The notes under the pieces were generated by a model that saw only the letters and a list, made by a program, of their open reading frames with translations, was not told the DNA's origin and made no database searches. Position numbers and translations under genes: made by a program. Shown here in pieces: positions 35,932 through 44,771 of a stretch of DNA of 64,000 nt (the stretch's first letter is position 1; every line of letters starts with the position of its first letter). The DNA comes from Bradyrhizobium barranii subsp. barranii (GTDB lineage: Bacteria > Pseudomonadota > Alphaproteobacteria > Rhizobiales > Xanthobacteraceae), in contig NZ_CP086136.1 in NCBI RefSeq assembly GCF_017565645.3, positions 3,827,501-3,891,500 on the forward strand, written 5' to 3'.

Positions 35932-38289
35932 CTACTCGGCAACGACGTAAGTATAGAGGCCGATGCGGCCCTGTGCATCGATCTCCTTGTAGACGCCCTG
36001 GATTTCCACATCGAACCCCGGGAACGTGTTGAAACAGGTTTCGAACATTTTGAGATAATCCACCATGGGCTTGGCCCGCTCCGTCAGCCGTTCGCCGGGC
36101 ACGATGGTGGCGATGCCGGGCGGGTAGACCACGAACGGCGTGGTGGCGATGCGGCCCGCGATCGCCTCGATCGGCAAATAGTCGACGTCGTTCTTGAACA
36201 GATAGCGCGCGGCATCGCGGGGCGACATCGCGATCTCGGGCATGTGCTCGGGCATGAACTGCCGGGCCTGGAGGGCGCTGACGTCGGCGGCGCGGAAGAA
36301 GCGGTGCATGTCGCCGCAGAGATCGCGCAGCCGCACGCCGGCATAGCGCGCCTGCCGCCGCTGGTAGAATTCAGGGATGACGTCGGCCAGCAACGCGTTG
36401 TCGTCATGCAACCTTTTGAATGCGACAAGCCCGGAGATCAGCGTGCCGGCCTTGCTCGCCTCGACGCCGGGGGTCAGCAGGAAGAGCAGGGAGTTGAGGT
36501 CGTTCTTCTCAGGGACGATGCGGTTTTCGCGCAAATACTGCGCGACCACAGGCGCGGGAATGCCGTGCTCGGCATAGGCGCCGGTGGTGCGATCGAAGCC
36601 GGGCGTCAGCAGCGTCAGCTTGTTCGGGTCGGTCATGGCAAAGCCCTCCGCGAGATCGGGAAAGCCGTGCCAGTTGGTATCTGGCGAGAGCTGCCACAGC
36701 GCCGGATTGGTGGCGAGCTCGTCGGTGGAGAGGGTCTCCCAGGCGACGTTGTGCGCGGCGCCGGGGCGGCTGACGTCGGGAATGGCGACGCGATCGGGAA
36801 CGAAGGGCTCGAAGAACCAGCGGCGATCCGGATTTTGCTCCTTCTCCTCGAACTCCCGGCGCATCGCGCGGATCTTCTTGCGCAGCTCGATGCCGAGCCG
36901 GATCGTGTCGTCCCAGAGGACCTCGCCCGAGCGGCCCTTCATCATCTGCGCGCCGACGTCGAGGGAGGCGAACAGCGGGTAGAACGGCGAGGTCGAGGCG
37001 TGCTGCATGAAGCTCTCGTTGAAGCGGCGGTGTTCGACGCGCCGCTTCTGGCCGCGGATATGGCGGTCCTTGATGTGGATCTGGGAGGCCTGCGAGAAGC
37101 TCGCGAGCTGCTTGTGGGTGGATTGCGTGGCGATGATGCCGGGCGCTTCGGGAGGAAGGTTCGCCAGCCCCATGGCGAAGCGGCCGGCATAGAGCGGGTG
37201 GAACTTCATGAAGCCGGCCCAGGCCTCGTCGAACAGGATATATTCGCAGAGATGGCCGATGCGCTTCAGGATCATCTCGGCGCTGTGGATCGAGCCGTCA
37301 TAGGTGCACTGCTCGACCACGGCGACGCGGAACGGCCGCTCCTTGCGCCAGGCGTCCTTGTCCGTCACCAGCGGATGGTTCCGGATCGCCTCGCGCAGGG
37401 CCTTCTCGTCGAGCATGTCCCAGCGCATCGGGCCGATCAGGCCCCAGGCATTGCGGATGGTCGGCACGTAGATCGGGATGCCGCCATTGATCATCAGCGC
37501 GCCGTGATGGGCGGCCTTGTGGTTGTTGCGGTCGAACAGCACAAGGTCGCCGTCGGTGACGAGAGCGCCGAGCGCGACCTTGTTCGAGGTCGAGGTGCCG
37601 TTGAGCACGAAATAGGTCTTCTCCGCGCCGAAAATCTGGGCGGCTTCCTTCTGCGCCCTCAGCGCGGGACCCTCATGGGTGAGGAGGTCGCCGAGGTCGA
37701 GCACGGAATTGTCGAGGTCGTCGCGAAACACGGATTCGCCGAGATGCTCGACGAAGACCCGGCCGATCGGACTGCGGTTGTAGAACACGCCGCCATTGTG
37801 ACCCGGACAGGTCCAGAGCTGGTTGCCTTCTTCGGCGTAGTCGACCAGCGCGCCGAAGAACGGCGTCTTCAGCGTCTCGGCATATTGCTTGAGCCGGCTG
37901 ATCAAATTCTTGGCGATGAAGGTCGGCGTCTCCTCGGAGAGGAAGACATAGCCGTCGATGAAGTCGAGCACCTCGACCGGCAAATCCTCGAAGCGCTTGC
38001 GCCGGATCAGGAGGATGATCGGGAAGTCGAGGCCGCGGCGACGCATCAGGTTGATCAGCGCCGAGGTCTTCCCCTCGAGGCCCTTCTTGCCCCAGTCCAC
38101 CACCATGCAGCCGATCGCGGCGTCGGTCTGCACCGCGATCTCGGCGTCCTCCAACCTGCGGGCCCTCACGACCTCGAAGCCGGAGCGCTGGATCTCCTCG
38201 ATAATCTGGTTGAAGCGGATGCCTTCCAGATCGTCGGCGTCGAACACGGGCGCGGCGAACAGGAAGTTGAAGCGCTTGAAATAATCCAT
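35932..38289 (-). CDS. Orn/Lys/Arg decarboxylase, PLP-dependent
   Basis: A 785-residue fold-type I enzyme. The N-terminal wing (FNFLFAAPVFDADDLEGI) is a response-regulator-like domain. The central PLP domain has NGTSTSNKVAL, EQCTYDGSIHSAEM, FDEAWAGFMKFHPLY and the Schiff-base lysine in TQSTHKQLASFSQ. The C-terminal domain ends with IGLYTYVVAE. It decarboxylates arginine, lysine or ornithine in the cytosol, giving a polyamine precursor or acid-stress product. Length and layout match biodegradative-type enzymes; which amino acid cannot be told. Confidence 0.92.
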   Translation of the reverse strand: MDYFKRFNFLFAAPVFDADDLEGIRFNQIIEEIQRSGFEVVRARRLEDAEIAVQTDAAIGCMVVDWGKKGLEGKTSALINLMRRRGLDFPIILLIRRKRFEDLPVEVLDFIDGYVFLSEETPTFIAKNLISRLKQYAETLKTPFFGALVDYAEEGNQLWTCPGHNGGVFYNRSPIGRVFVEHLGESVFRDDLDNSVLDLGDLLTHEGPALRAQKEAAQIFGAEKTYFVLNGTSTSNKVALGALVTDGDLVLFDRNNHKAAHHGALMINGGIPIYVPTIRNAWGLIGPMRWDMLDEKALREAIRNHPLVTDKDAWRKERPFRVAVVEQCTYDGSIHSAEMILKRIGHLCEYILFDEAWAGFMKFHPLYAGRFAMGLANLPPEAPGIIATQSTHKQLASFSQASQIHIKDRHIRGQKRRVEHRRFNESFMQHASTSPFYPLFASLDVGAQMMKGRSGEVLWDDTIRLGIELRKKIRAMRREFEEKEQNPDRRWFFEPFVPDRVAIPDVSRPGAAHNVAWETLSTDELATNPALWQLSPDTNWHGFPDLAEGFAMTDPNKLTLLTPGFDRTTGAYAEHGIPAPVVAQYLRENRIVPEKNDLNSLLFLLTPGVEASKAGTLISGLVAFKRLHDDNALLADVIPEFYQRRQARYAGVRLRDLCGDMHRFFRAADVSALQARQFMPEHMPEIAMSPRDAARYLFKNDVDYLPIEAIAGRIATTPFVVYPPGIATIVPGERLTERAKPMVDYLKMFETCFNTFPGFDVEIQGVYKEIDAQGRIGLYTYVVAE

Positions 38290-38386
38290 GGCGTGTCCCG
38301 AATCTACAGAAACTGGCAGGTCTCTGCACTTTCGATGACAGTTCTATGACAATCGCCCGATCCAGCGGGGATCGTGTGACGGGCGA

Positions 38387-40591
38387 TCAATCCAGCAACT
38401 TGTCCAGCGTGATCGGGAAGCGCCGGATGCGCTTACCGGTAGCGTGATAGACTGCGTTCGCGATCGCCGCAGGTACGCCGACGATGCCGATTTCGCCAAT
38501 GCCCTTGACGCCCAGCTTGTTGATCCGGTCGTCGGGTTCGTCGACGAAGATGACGTCGATGTCGTGAACGTCGGCATTCACGGGAATGTGGTACTCGGCG
38601 ATGTTCGCGTTCATGATCCGGCCGAAGCGGTGATCCATCACCGTCTCCTCGTGTAGTGCCATTCCGATGCCCCAGACCACGCCGCCCATGATCTGGCTGC
38701 GGCCGGTCTTGGTATTGAGGATCCGTCCGGCTGCGACCGCGCTCACGACGCGCGTGACGCGGATGACGCCTAGTTCTTCGTCAACCTTGACCTCGGCGAA
38801 GACCGCCGAATGGGTGTTGCGCGCGTGCGACTTGTCCTCCGCGAAATGATTGAGCTTCTGCTTCTCGATCCGCTCGAGCTTGCCGTGGCGCATCGCATCG
38901 GCGATCGAGACGGCACAAGCCTTGTCGCCGGCTTTGGCGATCGTGCCGTCGACAAGGATCACGTCGGGCGCATCGACGCCGCCGAGGGGCGAGGAGGGCA
39001 TCGCCTTGGCGAGCCGTGCGAGCTCCTGGCGAATGTCTTCGGCCGCGCCCAGCACGGCGTGCGCGGCCGACGCCGCCATCCAGGAACCGCCTTCGACAGG
39101 GGCCTGCGGCAAGGTCGAGTCGGCAAGCTTCACGTCGATATTCTCGATCGGCAGCCCGAGGGCGTCGGCGGCCACCTGTGCCACGATGGTGTAGGTGCCG
39201 GTGCCGATATCGGAGGCGGCGCAGGATACTTCGGCATGGCCGTTCGACGTCAGCACGATGCGGACGGCGGCCGGCATCTGAAGCGCCTCCCACACCCCCG
39301 TCGCCATGCCCCAGCCGACCAGCTCCTTGCCGTCGCGCGTGGAGCGCGGCGCAGGATTGCGCCGGCCCCAGCCGAACGCTTCCGCGCCGCGGGCGTAGCA
39401 TTCGCGCAGCTGCTTGCTGGTGTAGGGCAGGTCTTCGCTCTGGTCGCGGTCCGAATAGCACTTCAATCGCAGCTCGATCGGATCGAGCTTGAGCGCGACG
39501 GCCAATTCGTCCATGGCGCATTCGAGCGCGCAGACGCCGGAGGCGGCGCCGGGTGCGCGCATGTCGCAGGGTGTGGAGAGGTCGAGATCGACGAGCTTGT
39601 GGGAGAAGAGGCTGTTCGGGCTCTTGTACAGCTGTTCCGCCCAGCCGGTGTCATTGCGCGAAAAATCCTCGTAGCGCGAAGTCACGGCAGTGGCCTCGTG
39701 CGTGACGGCATCGAGCGTGCCGTCGGGCCTTGCGCCGAGCGCGACACGCTCAATGGTCATCGGCCGGTAGCCGAGCCCGTACATCTGCTGCCGTGTCAGC
39801 ACGACACGGACGGATCGCTTGAGTTCGAGCGCGGCAAGCGTCGCCAGCACCACCTGGCATTGCGGCCGCAATCCGGAGCCGAAGGCACCGCCGACATAGG
39901 GCGAGACCACGCGGAGATCATCGGGCTTCTTGTTGAACACACTGCATAGATATTTGTGGACGTTCTGGACACCTTGCGTCTTGTCATAGACGGTAAGCCT
40001 GCCGTTGCCGTCGCGGACCACCGTGGTCGCATAGAGCTCCATCGGGTTGTGGTGCTCGGTCGGCAGGACATAATCCGCCTGGTGCCGCACAGCGGCCCCA
40101 GCCAGCGCCGCGGCGGCGTCGCCGCGCGGCTTGTGCGGCCGATCCACTTTGCCGGCTTTGCCATGTTCGGATTCGAGATCGGTTGCAAATGCCTCCCGGT
40201 CGTATTCAACGCGCACGCGGGTCGCGGCGAATTTAGCGGTTTCCCAGTCATCCGCCACGACGAGCGCGATGGGCTGGCCGTTGAACCAGATCCTGTCGTC
40301 ATAGAGCGGGCGGAAGGGCGAGCCCTTCTCCGGCGCCACCTCGTCCTTCCAGGCATCGTCATTGTCGGCGAGGGGCGGACGATGCGCATGCGTGAGCACG
40401 TCGACCACGCCCTTCACTTGCAGCGCGTCGCTGGCGTTGAGGCGAGCGATACGTCCGCGCGGAATCGTGGCCTCGACAACGAAGCCATGGAGGAGGCCGT
40501 CTGCCGGGAATTCGCCGGCATATTTGGCGGCTCCGGTGACCTTGGCGCGGCCATCGACGCGGGACGTTGGCGTTCCGACATAGGCGTTCAT
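38387..40591 (-). CDS. paoC: Aldehyde oxidoreductase molybdenum-binding subunit (PaoC-like)
   Basis: A 734-residue xanthine-oxidase-family large subunit. Mo-cofactor motifs include VSPYVGGAFGSGLRPQ, DMRAPGAASGV and ASDIGTGTYTIVAQVA. The catalytic glutamate lies in GVKGIGEIGIVGVPAAIANA near the C-terminus. It is the third gene of a 2Fe-2S - FAD - Mo operon and seven bases follow the FAD gene. It probably oxidises aldehydes or N-heterocycles in the cytosol. Confidence 0.92.
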   Translation of the reverse strand: MNAYVGTPTSRVDGRAKVTGAAKYAGEFPADGLLHGFVVEATIPRGRIARLNASDALQVKGVVDVLTHAHRPPLADNDDAWKDEVAPEKGSPFRPLYDDRIWFNGQPIALVVADDWETAKFAATRVRVEYDREAFATDLESEHGKAGKVDRPHKPRGDAAAALAGAAVRHQADYVLPTEHHNPMELYATTVVRDGNGRLTVYDKTQGVQNVHKYLCSVFNKKPDDLRVVSPYVGGAFGSGLRPQCQVVLATLAALELKRSVRVVLTRQQMYGLGYRPMTIERVALGARPDGTLDAVTHEATAVTSRYEDFSRNDTGWAEQLYKSPNSLFSHKLVDLDLSTPCDMRAPGAASGVCALECAMDELAVALKLDPIELRLKCYSDRDQSEDLPYTSKQLRECYARGAEAFGWGRRNPAPRSTRDGKELVGWGMATGVWEALQMPAAVRIVLTSNGHAEVSCAASDIGTGTYTIVAQVAADALGLPIENIDVKLADSTLPQAPVEGGSWMAASAAHAVLGAAEDIRQELARLAKAMPSSPLGGVDAPDVILVDGTIAKAGDKACAVSIADAMRHGKLERIEKQKLNHFAEDKSHARNTHSAVFAEVKVDEELGVIRVTRVVSAVAAGRILNTKTGRSQIMGGVVWGIGMALHEETVMDHRFGRIMNANIAEYHIPVNADVHDIDVIFVDEPDDRINKLGVKGIGEIGIVGVPAAIANAVYHATGKRIRRFPITLDKLLD

Positions 40592-40598
40592 CGGTCCC

Positions 40599-41615
40599 TC
40601 ACGCGATTTTCTTGTGAGCCTGTGATTGTGGCGTGGCGCTCGCGGCCTGTATCAGCGTACGCACGATGGCGCGGCGTGCGAGCTCGATCTTGAAGCGGTT
40701 ATGTGCGCGGGCCGTTGCCCCGTGCAGCAGCAGATCGGCCGCGCGCGAGAAGTGGTCCGGCGTCGCTGCCTGGCCGCGCAACGCCGCTTCGGCCTCAAGG
40801 CTGCGCCAGGGCTTGTGAGCCACGCCGCCGAGCGCCAGGCGGGCTTCGCTGATCGCGTTGCCATCCAGTTCGAGCGCGGCCGCGACCGAGACCAAAGCAA
40901 AAGCATAGGACAGCCGGTCGCGGATTTTCAGATAGCTGTAGTTACGGGCAAAGCCACGCTTGGGAAGTTCGACGGCCGCGATGATCTCGCCGGTGCCGAG
41001 ATTTGTGTCGACATGGGGCTTGTCCTCCGGGAGCCGATGGAAATCGGTCAATGCGATCGTGCGCTGCCCGGAGGGACCTGCGATGTGCACGAGCGCACCG
41101 AGCGCAGCAAGTGCGACGCTCATGTCGGACGGGTTGGTCGCGATGCAGGACGCGCTCGTACCGTGGATTGCGTGGTTGCGGTTGAGGCCGTCGATTGCCG
41201 AGCAGCCGCTGCCGGGATCTCGCTTGTTGCAGGGCGTCGCCGTGTCATAAAAGTAGGCGCAGCGCGTGCGCTGCATCAGGTTGCCGCCAACGGAGGCCAT
41301 ATTGCGCAATTGCGCGGAAGCGCCGGCGAGGATGGCGCCGGCGAGCAGGGGGTAGCGCTGCTCGACAAGCGGATGGTAAGCGAGGTCCGAATTCGGCACC
41401 AAGGCGCCGATGCGCAGGCCTCCGTCGGCCGTCTCCTCGATGTCGCGGAGCGGCAGGCGGGAGATGTCGATCAGCCGGGAGGGCCGCTCGACATTTTCCT
41501 TCATCAGGTCGATCAGATTGGTGCCGCCGGCAATCAGCTTGGCGCCGGGATCGGCGGCCAGCAAGCGGATCGCATCGGCGATGTCGGTGGCGCGGGAATA
41601 TTGGAAGTTGTTCAT
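40599..41615 (-). CDS. paoB: Aldehyde oxidoreductase FAD-binding subunit (PaoB-like, with extra 4Fe-4S cluster)
   Basis: A 338-residue CO-dehydrogenase flavoprotein-type subunit. LIAGGTNLIDLMKENV binds FAD. Cysteines at about 119, 129, 138 and 157 (CAYFYDTATPCNKRDPGSGC and SASC) match the extra [4Fe-4S] site of E. coli PaoB. ATG 41615 overlaps the upstream stop by four bases. Confidence 0.9.
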   Translation of the reverse strand: MNNFQYSRATDIADAIRLLAADPGAKLIAGGTNLIDLMKENVERPSRLIDISRLPLRDIEETADGGLRIGALVPNSDLAYHPLVEQRYPLLAGAILAGASAQLRNMASVGGNLMQRTRCAYFYDTATPCNKRDPGSGCSAIDGLNRNHAIHGTSASCIATNPSDMSVALAALGALVHIAGPSGQRTIALTDFHRLPEDKPHVDTNLGTGEIIAAVELPKRGFARNYSYLKIRDRLSYAFALVSVAAALELDGNAISEARLALGGVAHKPWRSLEAEAALRGQAATPDHFSRAADLLLHGATARAHNRFKIELARRAIVRTLIQAASATPQSQAHKKIA

Positions 41616-42103
41616 GGCCGGCCCATTGCCTGCTGGATCGCAGCGACGATGTTCGGATAGGCGCCGCAACGGCAGAGATTTCCGCTCATCAGCTCTCTGA
41701 TCTCGTCGGCATCCCGGGCGCGGCCTTCGGCCAGAAGGCCCGCGGCCGAGCAAATCTGTCCCGGCGTGCAATAGCCGCACTGAAAGGCGTCGTGGTCGAT
41801 GAACGCCTGCTGCACAGGATGAAGCGTTCCGTCCTTGGCAAGGCCTTCGATCGTCGTGATCTCGGCGCCGTCCTTCATGACGGCGAGCGTCAGGCAGGAA
41901 TTGACGCGCCGACCGTCAACCAGCACGGTGCAGGCGCCGCATTGGCCGTGATCGCAGCCTTTCTTGGTGCCGGTCAGCGCAAGATGGTCACGCAGGGCAT
42001 CCAGAAGCGTGGTCCAGGGCACGAGATCGAGCGTGTGGCCGACGCCATTGACGACGATATGAACTGGAATGCGTTCGGGAATCTCGTGCGTGACATCGCT
42101 CAT
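41612..42103 (-). CDS. paoA: Aldehyde oxidoreductase 2Fe-2S subunit (PaoA-like)
   Basis: A 163-residue subunit with two [2Fe-2S] clusters: plant-ferredoxin type ([16 protein letters not shown], cysteines about 50, 55, 58 and 70) and a C-terminal type ([13 protein letters not shown] plus [10 protein letters not shown]). Unlike E. coli PaoA there is no Tat signal peptide before VHIVVNG, so the enzyme is probably cytoplasmic. ATG 42103 follows a GGGAGCAGGAC sequence. It is the first gene of the operon. Confidence 0.92.
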   Translation of the reverse strand: MSDVTHEIPERIPVHIVVNGVGHTLDLVPWTTLLDALRDHLALTGTKKGCDHGQCGACTVLVDGRRVNSCLTLAVMKDGAEITTIEGLAKDGTLHPVQQAFIDHDAFQCGYCTPGQICSAAGLLAEGRARDADEIRELMSGNLCRCGAYPNIVAAIQQAMGRP

Positions 42104-42246
42104 GTCCTGCTCCCTGCGACGGCGACTGAGCCGAGACGTCAGCCGAGCTGACGCGGAGGCACCGTTGCCTCCGCTTGCCAATGGCCTCCAACTTACAACC
42201 GGCCGCTTGGTTCCCTGCCGGGAATTATGGCGCCCGCGACACAGTG

Positions 42247-42726
42247 TCAGCGCTTGGCTTCGCCGAAAACCACCGTCGGCACCGCGCGGTTGACGATCTC
42301 GCGCAGCGCGAAGCTCGATTGGACGCGCGCCACGCGCGGCAGGCGCGACAGTTCGGTGCGATGGATGCGCTCGAAATCCTGGATGTCGCGGGCGAGCACG
42401 ATCAGGATGTAGTCGTCGGTGCCCGACATCAGGAAGCAGCGCACGACGGACGGGCATTTCACCACCTCCGCCTCGAACGCCTTCAGCGCCTCGTCGCTCT
42501 GGCTCTCCAGCGCAATGCGGACCAGCACCGTCGTGGTGAGGCCGAACTGCGCGAGATCGAGCGCGGCCTGGTAGGCCTGGATGTAGCCGTCGTCCTCCAG
42601 CGTCTTCTGCCGCCGCGCCAGCGCCGTGCTTGATAGCCCGACCTTCGTGGCGAGCTCGGTGTGGCTGGCCCGCGCATTGGTGGTGAGTTCCGCGAGGATG
42701 GCGAGATCTTTCCGGTCGAGGGCCAA
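42247..42726 (-). CDS. Lrp/AsnC-family regulator, divergent from ald
   Basis: About 159 residues: HTH (ALDRKDLAILAELTTNAR, then HTELATKVGLSSTALARRQK) and a C-terminal AsnC ligand domain (CFLMSGTDDYILIVLARDI). The start is uncertain: TTG 42726 gives the normal family length, while in-frame GTG codons at 42759 and 42804 give longer N-termini. It is divergent from alanine dehydrogenase, the arrangement of AldR-type activators responding to alanine. Confidence 0.85.
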   Translation of the reverse strand: MALDRKDLAILAELTTNARASHTELATKVGLSSTALARRQKTLEDDGYIQAYQAALDLAQFGLTTTVLVRIALESQSDEALKAFEAEVVKCPSVVRCFLMSGTDDYILIVLARDIQDFERIHRTELSRLPRVARVQSSFALREIVNRAVPTVVFGEAKR

Positions 42727-42867
42727 GGTTTCGTTTCCAGCGTGAAAGGGCGTTTGCACGCCGGAAACCGGCGCGGGGAGGTCGAAGCTAGCGGATATTT
42801 GCACGAAACCAAACTGGCCCGATCGCTACGATGACGGGGTGAATCAGGACGTTGGAAGGAGCCCAAA

Positions 42868-43983
42868 ATGCGCGTCGGTGTGCCCAAGGAGATCAAGGTG
42901 CAGGAATATCGCGTCGGGCTCACCCCGGGCGCCGTCCGCGAATATGTCGCGGCCGCGCACCAGGTGACGGTCGAGACCGGCGCCGGCAGCGGCATCGGCG
43001 CTTCCGACGAGGTGTACCAGCGGGCAGGGGCCGCGATTGCCGAGAGCGCCCGCGACATCTTCGCGAACTCCGACATGATCGTGAAGGTGAAGGAGCCGCA
43101 GAAAAGCGAATGGGCCCAGCTTCGCGAGAGCCAGATCCTTTTTACCTACCTCCATCTCGCGCCGGATCCCGAACAGGCCAAGGGTCTGCTCGCTTCCGGT
43201 TGCACTGCGGTCGCCTATGAGACCGTCACCGACGCGGCCGGTCACCTCCCCCTTCTTGCGCCGATGAGCGAAGTCGCCGGCCGCCTCGCCGTCGAAGCCG
43301 CCGGCGCCGCGCTCAAGCGATCGGCCGGCGGCCGCGGGGTTCTGCTCGGCGGTGTGCCCGGCGTGCAGCCGGCGCGCGTCGTCGTGCTCGGCGGCGGCGT
43401 GGTGGGAACGCAGGCCGCGCGCATGGCGGCGGGCCTCGGTGCGGAAGTCACTGTGATCGACCGCTCGATTCCCCGTCTGCGCGAGCTGGACGATGTGTTT
43501 CTCGGGCGGGTGCGCACCCGCTTCTCGACCATCGAAGCGGTCGAGGACGAGGTGTTCGCCGCCGACGTCGTGATCGGGGCGGTGCTGGTGCCGGGCGCCA
43601 GCGCTCCAAAGCTCGTCACGCGCGCGATGCTCAAGTCGATGCGGCCGGGCGCCGTGCTGGTCGACGTCGCGATCGACCAGGGCGGCTGCTTCGAGACCTC
43701 GCATCCGACCACGCACGCCGATCCGACCTATCAGGTCGACGGCGTCGTGCATTATTGCGTCGCCAACATGCCGGGCGCGGTGCCGGTGACGTCGAGCCAG
43801 GCGCTGAACAACGCAACGCTGCCGTTCGGCCTGATGCTCGCGAACAAGGGCTTTGCCGCGGTTCTGGAAAATCCGCATTTGCGCAACGGACTGAACGTGC
43901 ATCGTGGCCGCATAACCAACAAGGCGGTTGCCGAGAGCCTCGGGCTGGAATTTGCTTCGGTCGAGAGCGGCCTCGCCGCTTGA
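42868..43983 (+). CDS. ald: Alanine dehydrogenase
   Basis: A 371-residue NAD-dependent enzyme for reversible deamination of L-alanine to pyruvate and ammonia. [20 protein letters not shown], the pyruvate-binding KVKEPQ, the catalytic His in TYLHLAPD and the NAD motif [18 protein letters not shown] are intact. GGAAGGAG precedes the ATG. Its promoter is shared with the divergent Lrp-type regulator. Confidence 0.96.
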   Translation: MRVGVPKEIKVQEYRVGLTPGAVREYVAAAHQVTVETGAGSGIGASDEVYQRAGAAIAESARDIFANSDMIVKVKEPQKSEWAQLRESQILFTYLHLAPDPEQAKGLLASGCTAVAYETVTDAAGHLPLLAPMSEVAGRLAVEAAGAALKRSAGGRGVLLGGVPGVQPARVVVLGGGVVGTQAARMAAGLGAEVTVIDRSIPRLRELDDVFLGRVRTRFSTIEAVEDEVFAADVVIGAVLVPGASAPKLVTRAMLKSMRPGAVLVDVAIDQGGCFETSHPTTHADPTYQVDGVVHYCVANMPGAVPVTSSQALNNATLPFGLMLANKGFAAVLENPHLRNGLNVHRGRITNKAVAESLGLEFASVESGLAA

Positions 43984-44054
43984 CGGCTACACTGATTTGC
44001 GGTGGCGGCTGCCGAGCGCGGCTTCGATCGTTTCCGGACGCTCGATCCGCTCGA

Positions 44055-44621
44055 TCAGCATGTCGATGCATCACCGCCCCAGAACAGCTCGCCGTTGAAC
44101 ACCATAGTCGGCACGCCGAACACGCCGAGTGCTTCGGCCTCGTCGATGATGCGGTCGTGCTCGGCGCGGGCAGGGCCGTTGACGAAGGCTTCGAACTCGC
44201 TCGCCGAGCCGCCGCACGCGGTGATGACGTCCGTGATTGCGGCGAGATCGTCGATCTCGAGCTCATGGCTCCAGAATTTGCGGAACACCGTGTCGTGATA
44301 AGGGCGGAAGAAGCCGTGCCGCTGTGCGAACAGCATTCCAACGCTGGAATAGAAGGCGTCATAGATCCGGCGCGGCCCCTTCATGACGAGCCCTTGCGCA
44401 TTGGCATAGCGCCGCGCGTCCATATAGGCGTAACGCACCTTGCGCCAGAAATGCGGCGTGCGCTCCTCGACCGTCCCCATGAATTCGGCGACGCGCAGCG
44501 TATAGGGCAGCCATTCGAGCTCGACGCCGTGCGTCTCCTCGAGCGAAAATAGCCGCTTGTTGGCGACGAACGCGTAAGGGCTCTTGTAGTCGGTGTAGAC
44601 GCGGACAAGCGGCTTGGGCAT
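44055..44621 (-). CDS. DsbA-fold 2-hydroxychromene-2-carboxylate isomerase-like protein, C-terminally frameshifted
   Basis: 188 residues, GST-kappa/DsbA type: VRVYTDYKSPYAFVANKRLF, a helical insert, and FGVPTMVFNGELFWGGD. After GGD the frame ends with ASTC-stop. In the adjacent frame the expected ending continues (IDMLIERIERPETIEAALG) to a stop at 43987, so one base seems to be lost near 44070. About 26 C-terminal residues are replaced. Either a recent mutation or an assembly error; the remaining fold may still be active. HCCA isomerases act in naphthalene-type catabolism, but most homologues are uncharacterised. Confidence 0.75.
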   Translation of the reverse strand: MPKPLVRVYTDYKSPYAFVANKRLFSLEETHGVELEWLPYTLRVAEFMGTVEERTPHFWRKVRYAYMDARRYANAQGLVMKGPRRIYDAFYSSVGMLFAQRHGFFRPYHDTVFRKFWSHELEIDDLAAITDVITACGGSASEFEAFVNGPARAEHDRIIDEAEALGVFGVPTMVFNGELFWGGDASTC

Positions 44622-44680
44622 TGGCGGCTTCCTCGGCGTACGGCGCTCCCGGTTGTGCGGGAGATTAACCCGCGAATTCC

Positions 44681-44758
44681 GTCATTGCGAGCGCAGCGAA
44701 GCAATCCAGAGTATCTCCGCGGAAAGATTCTGGATTGCTTCGCTGCGCTCGCAATGAC
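44681..44758. repeat. Perfect 30-bp inverted repeat element
   Basis: GTCATTGCGAGCGCAGCGAA (44681 on) and its exact complement ending at 44758 have 30-bp arms with an 18-bp loop. This is a common Bradyrhizobium intergenic element. It separates the DsbA-fold gene from the monooxygenase, and may act as a terminator for neither or both. Confidence 0.85.
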
Positions 44759-44771
44759 GACGAGGTGAGGT

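Noticed and set aside
36244..38349. Plus-strand frame of 701 codons opposite the PLP decarboxylase
   Set aside because: Antisense shadow of a gene with intact PLP motifs.
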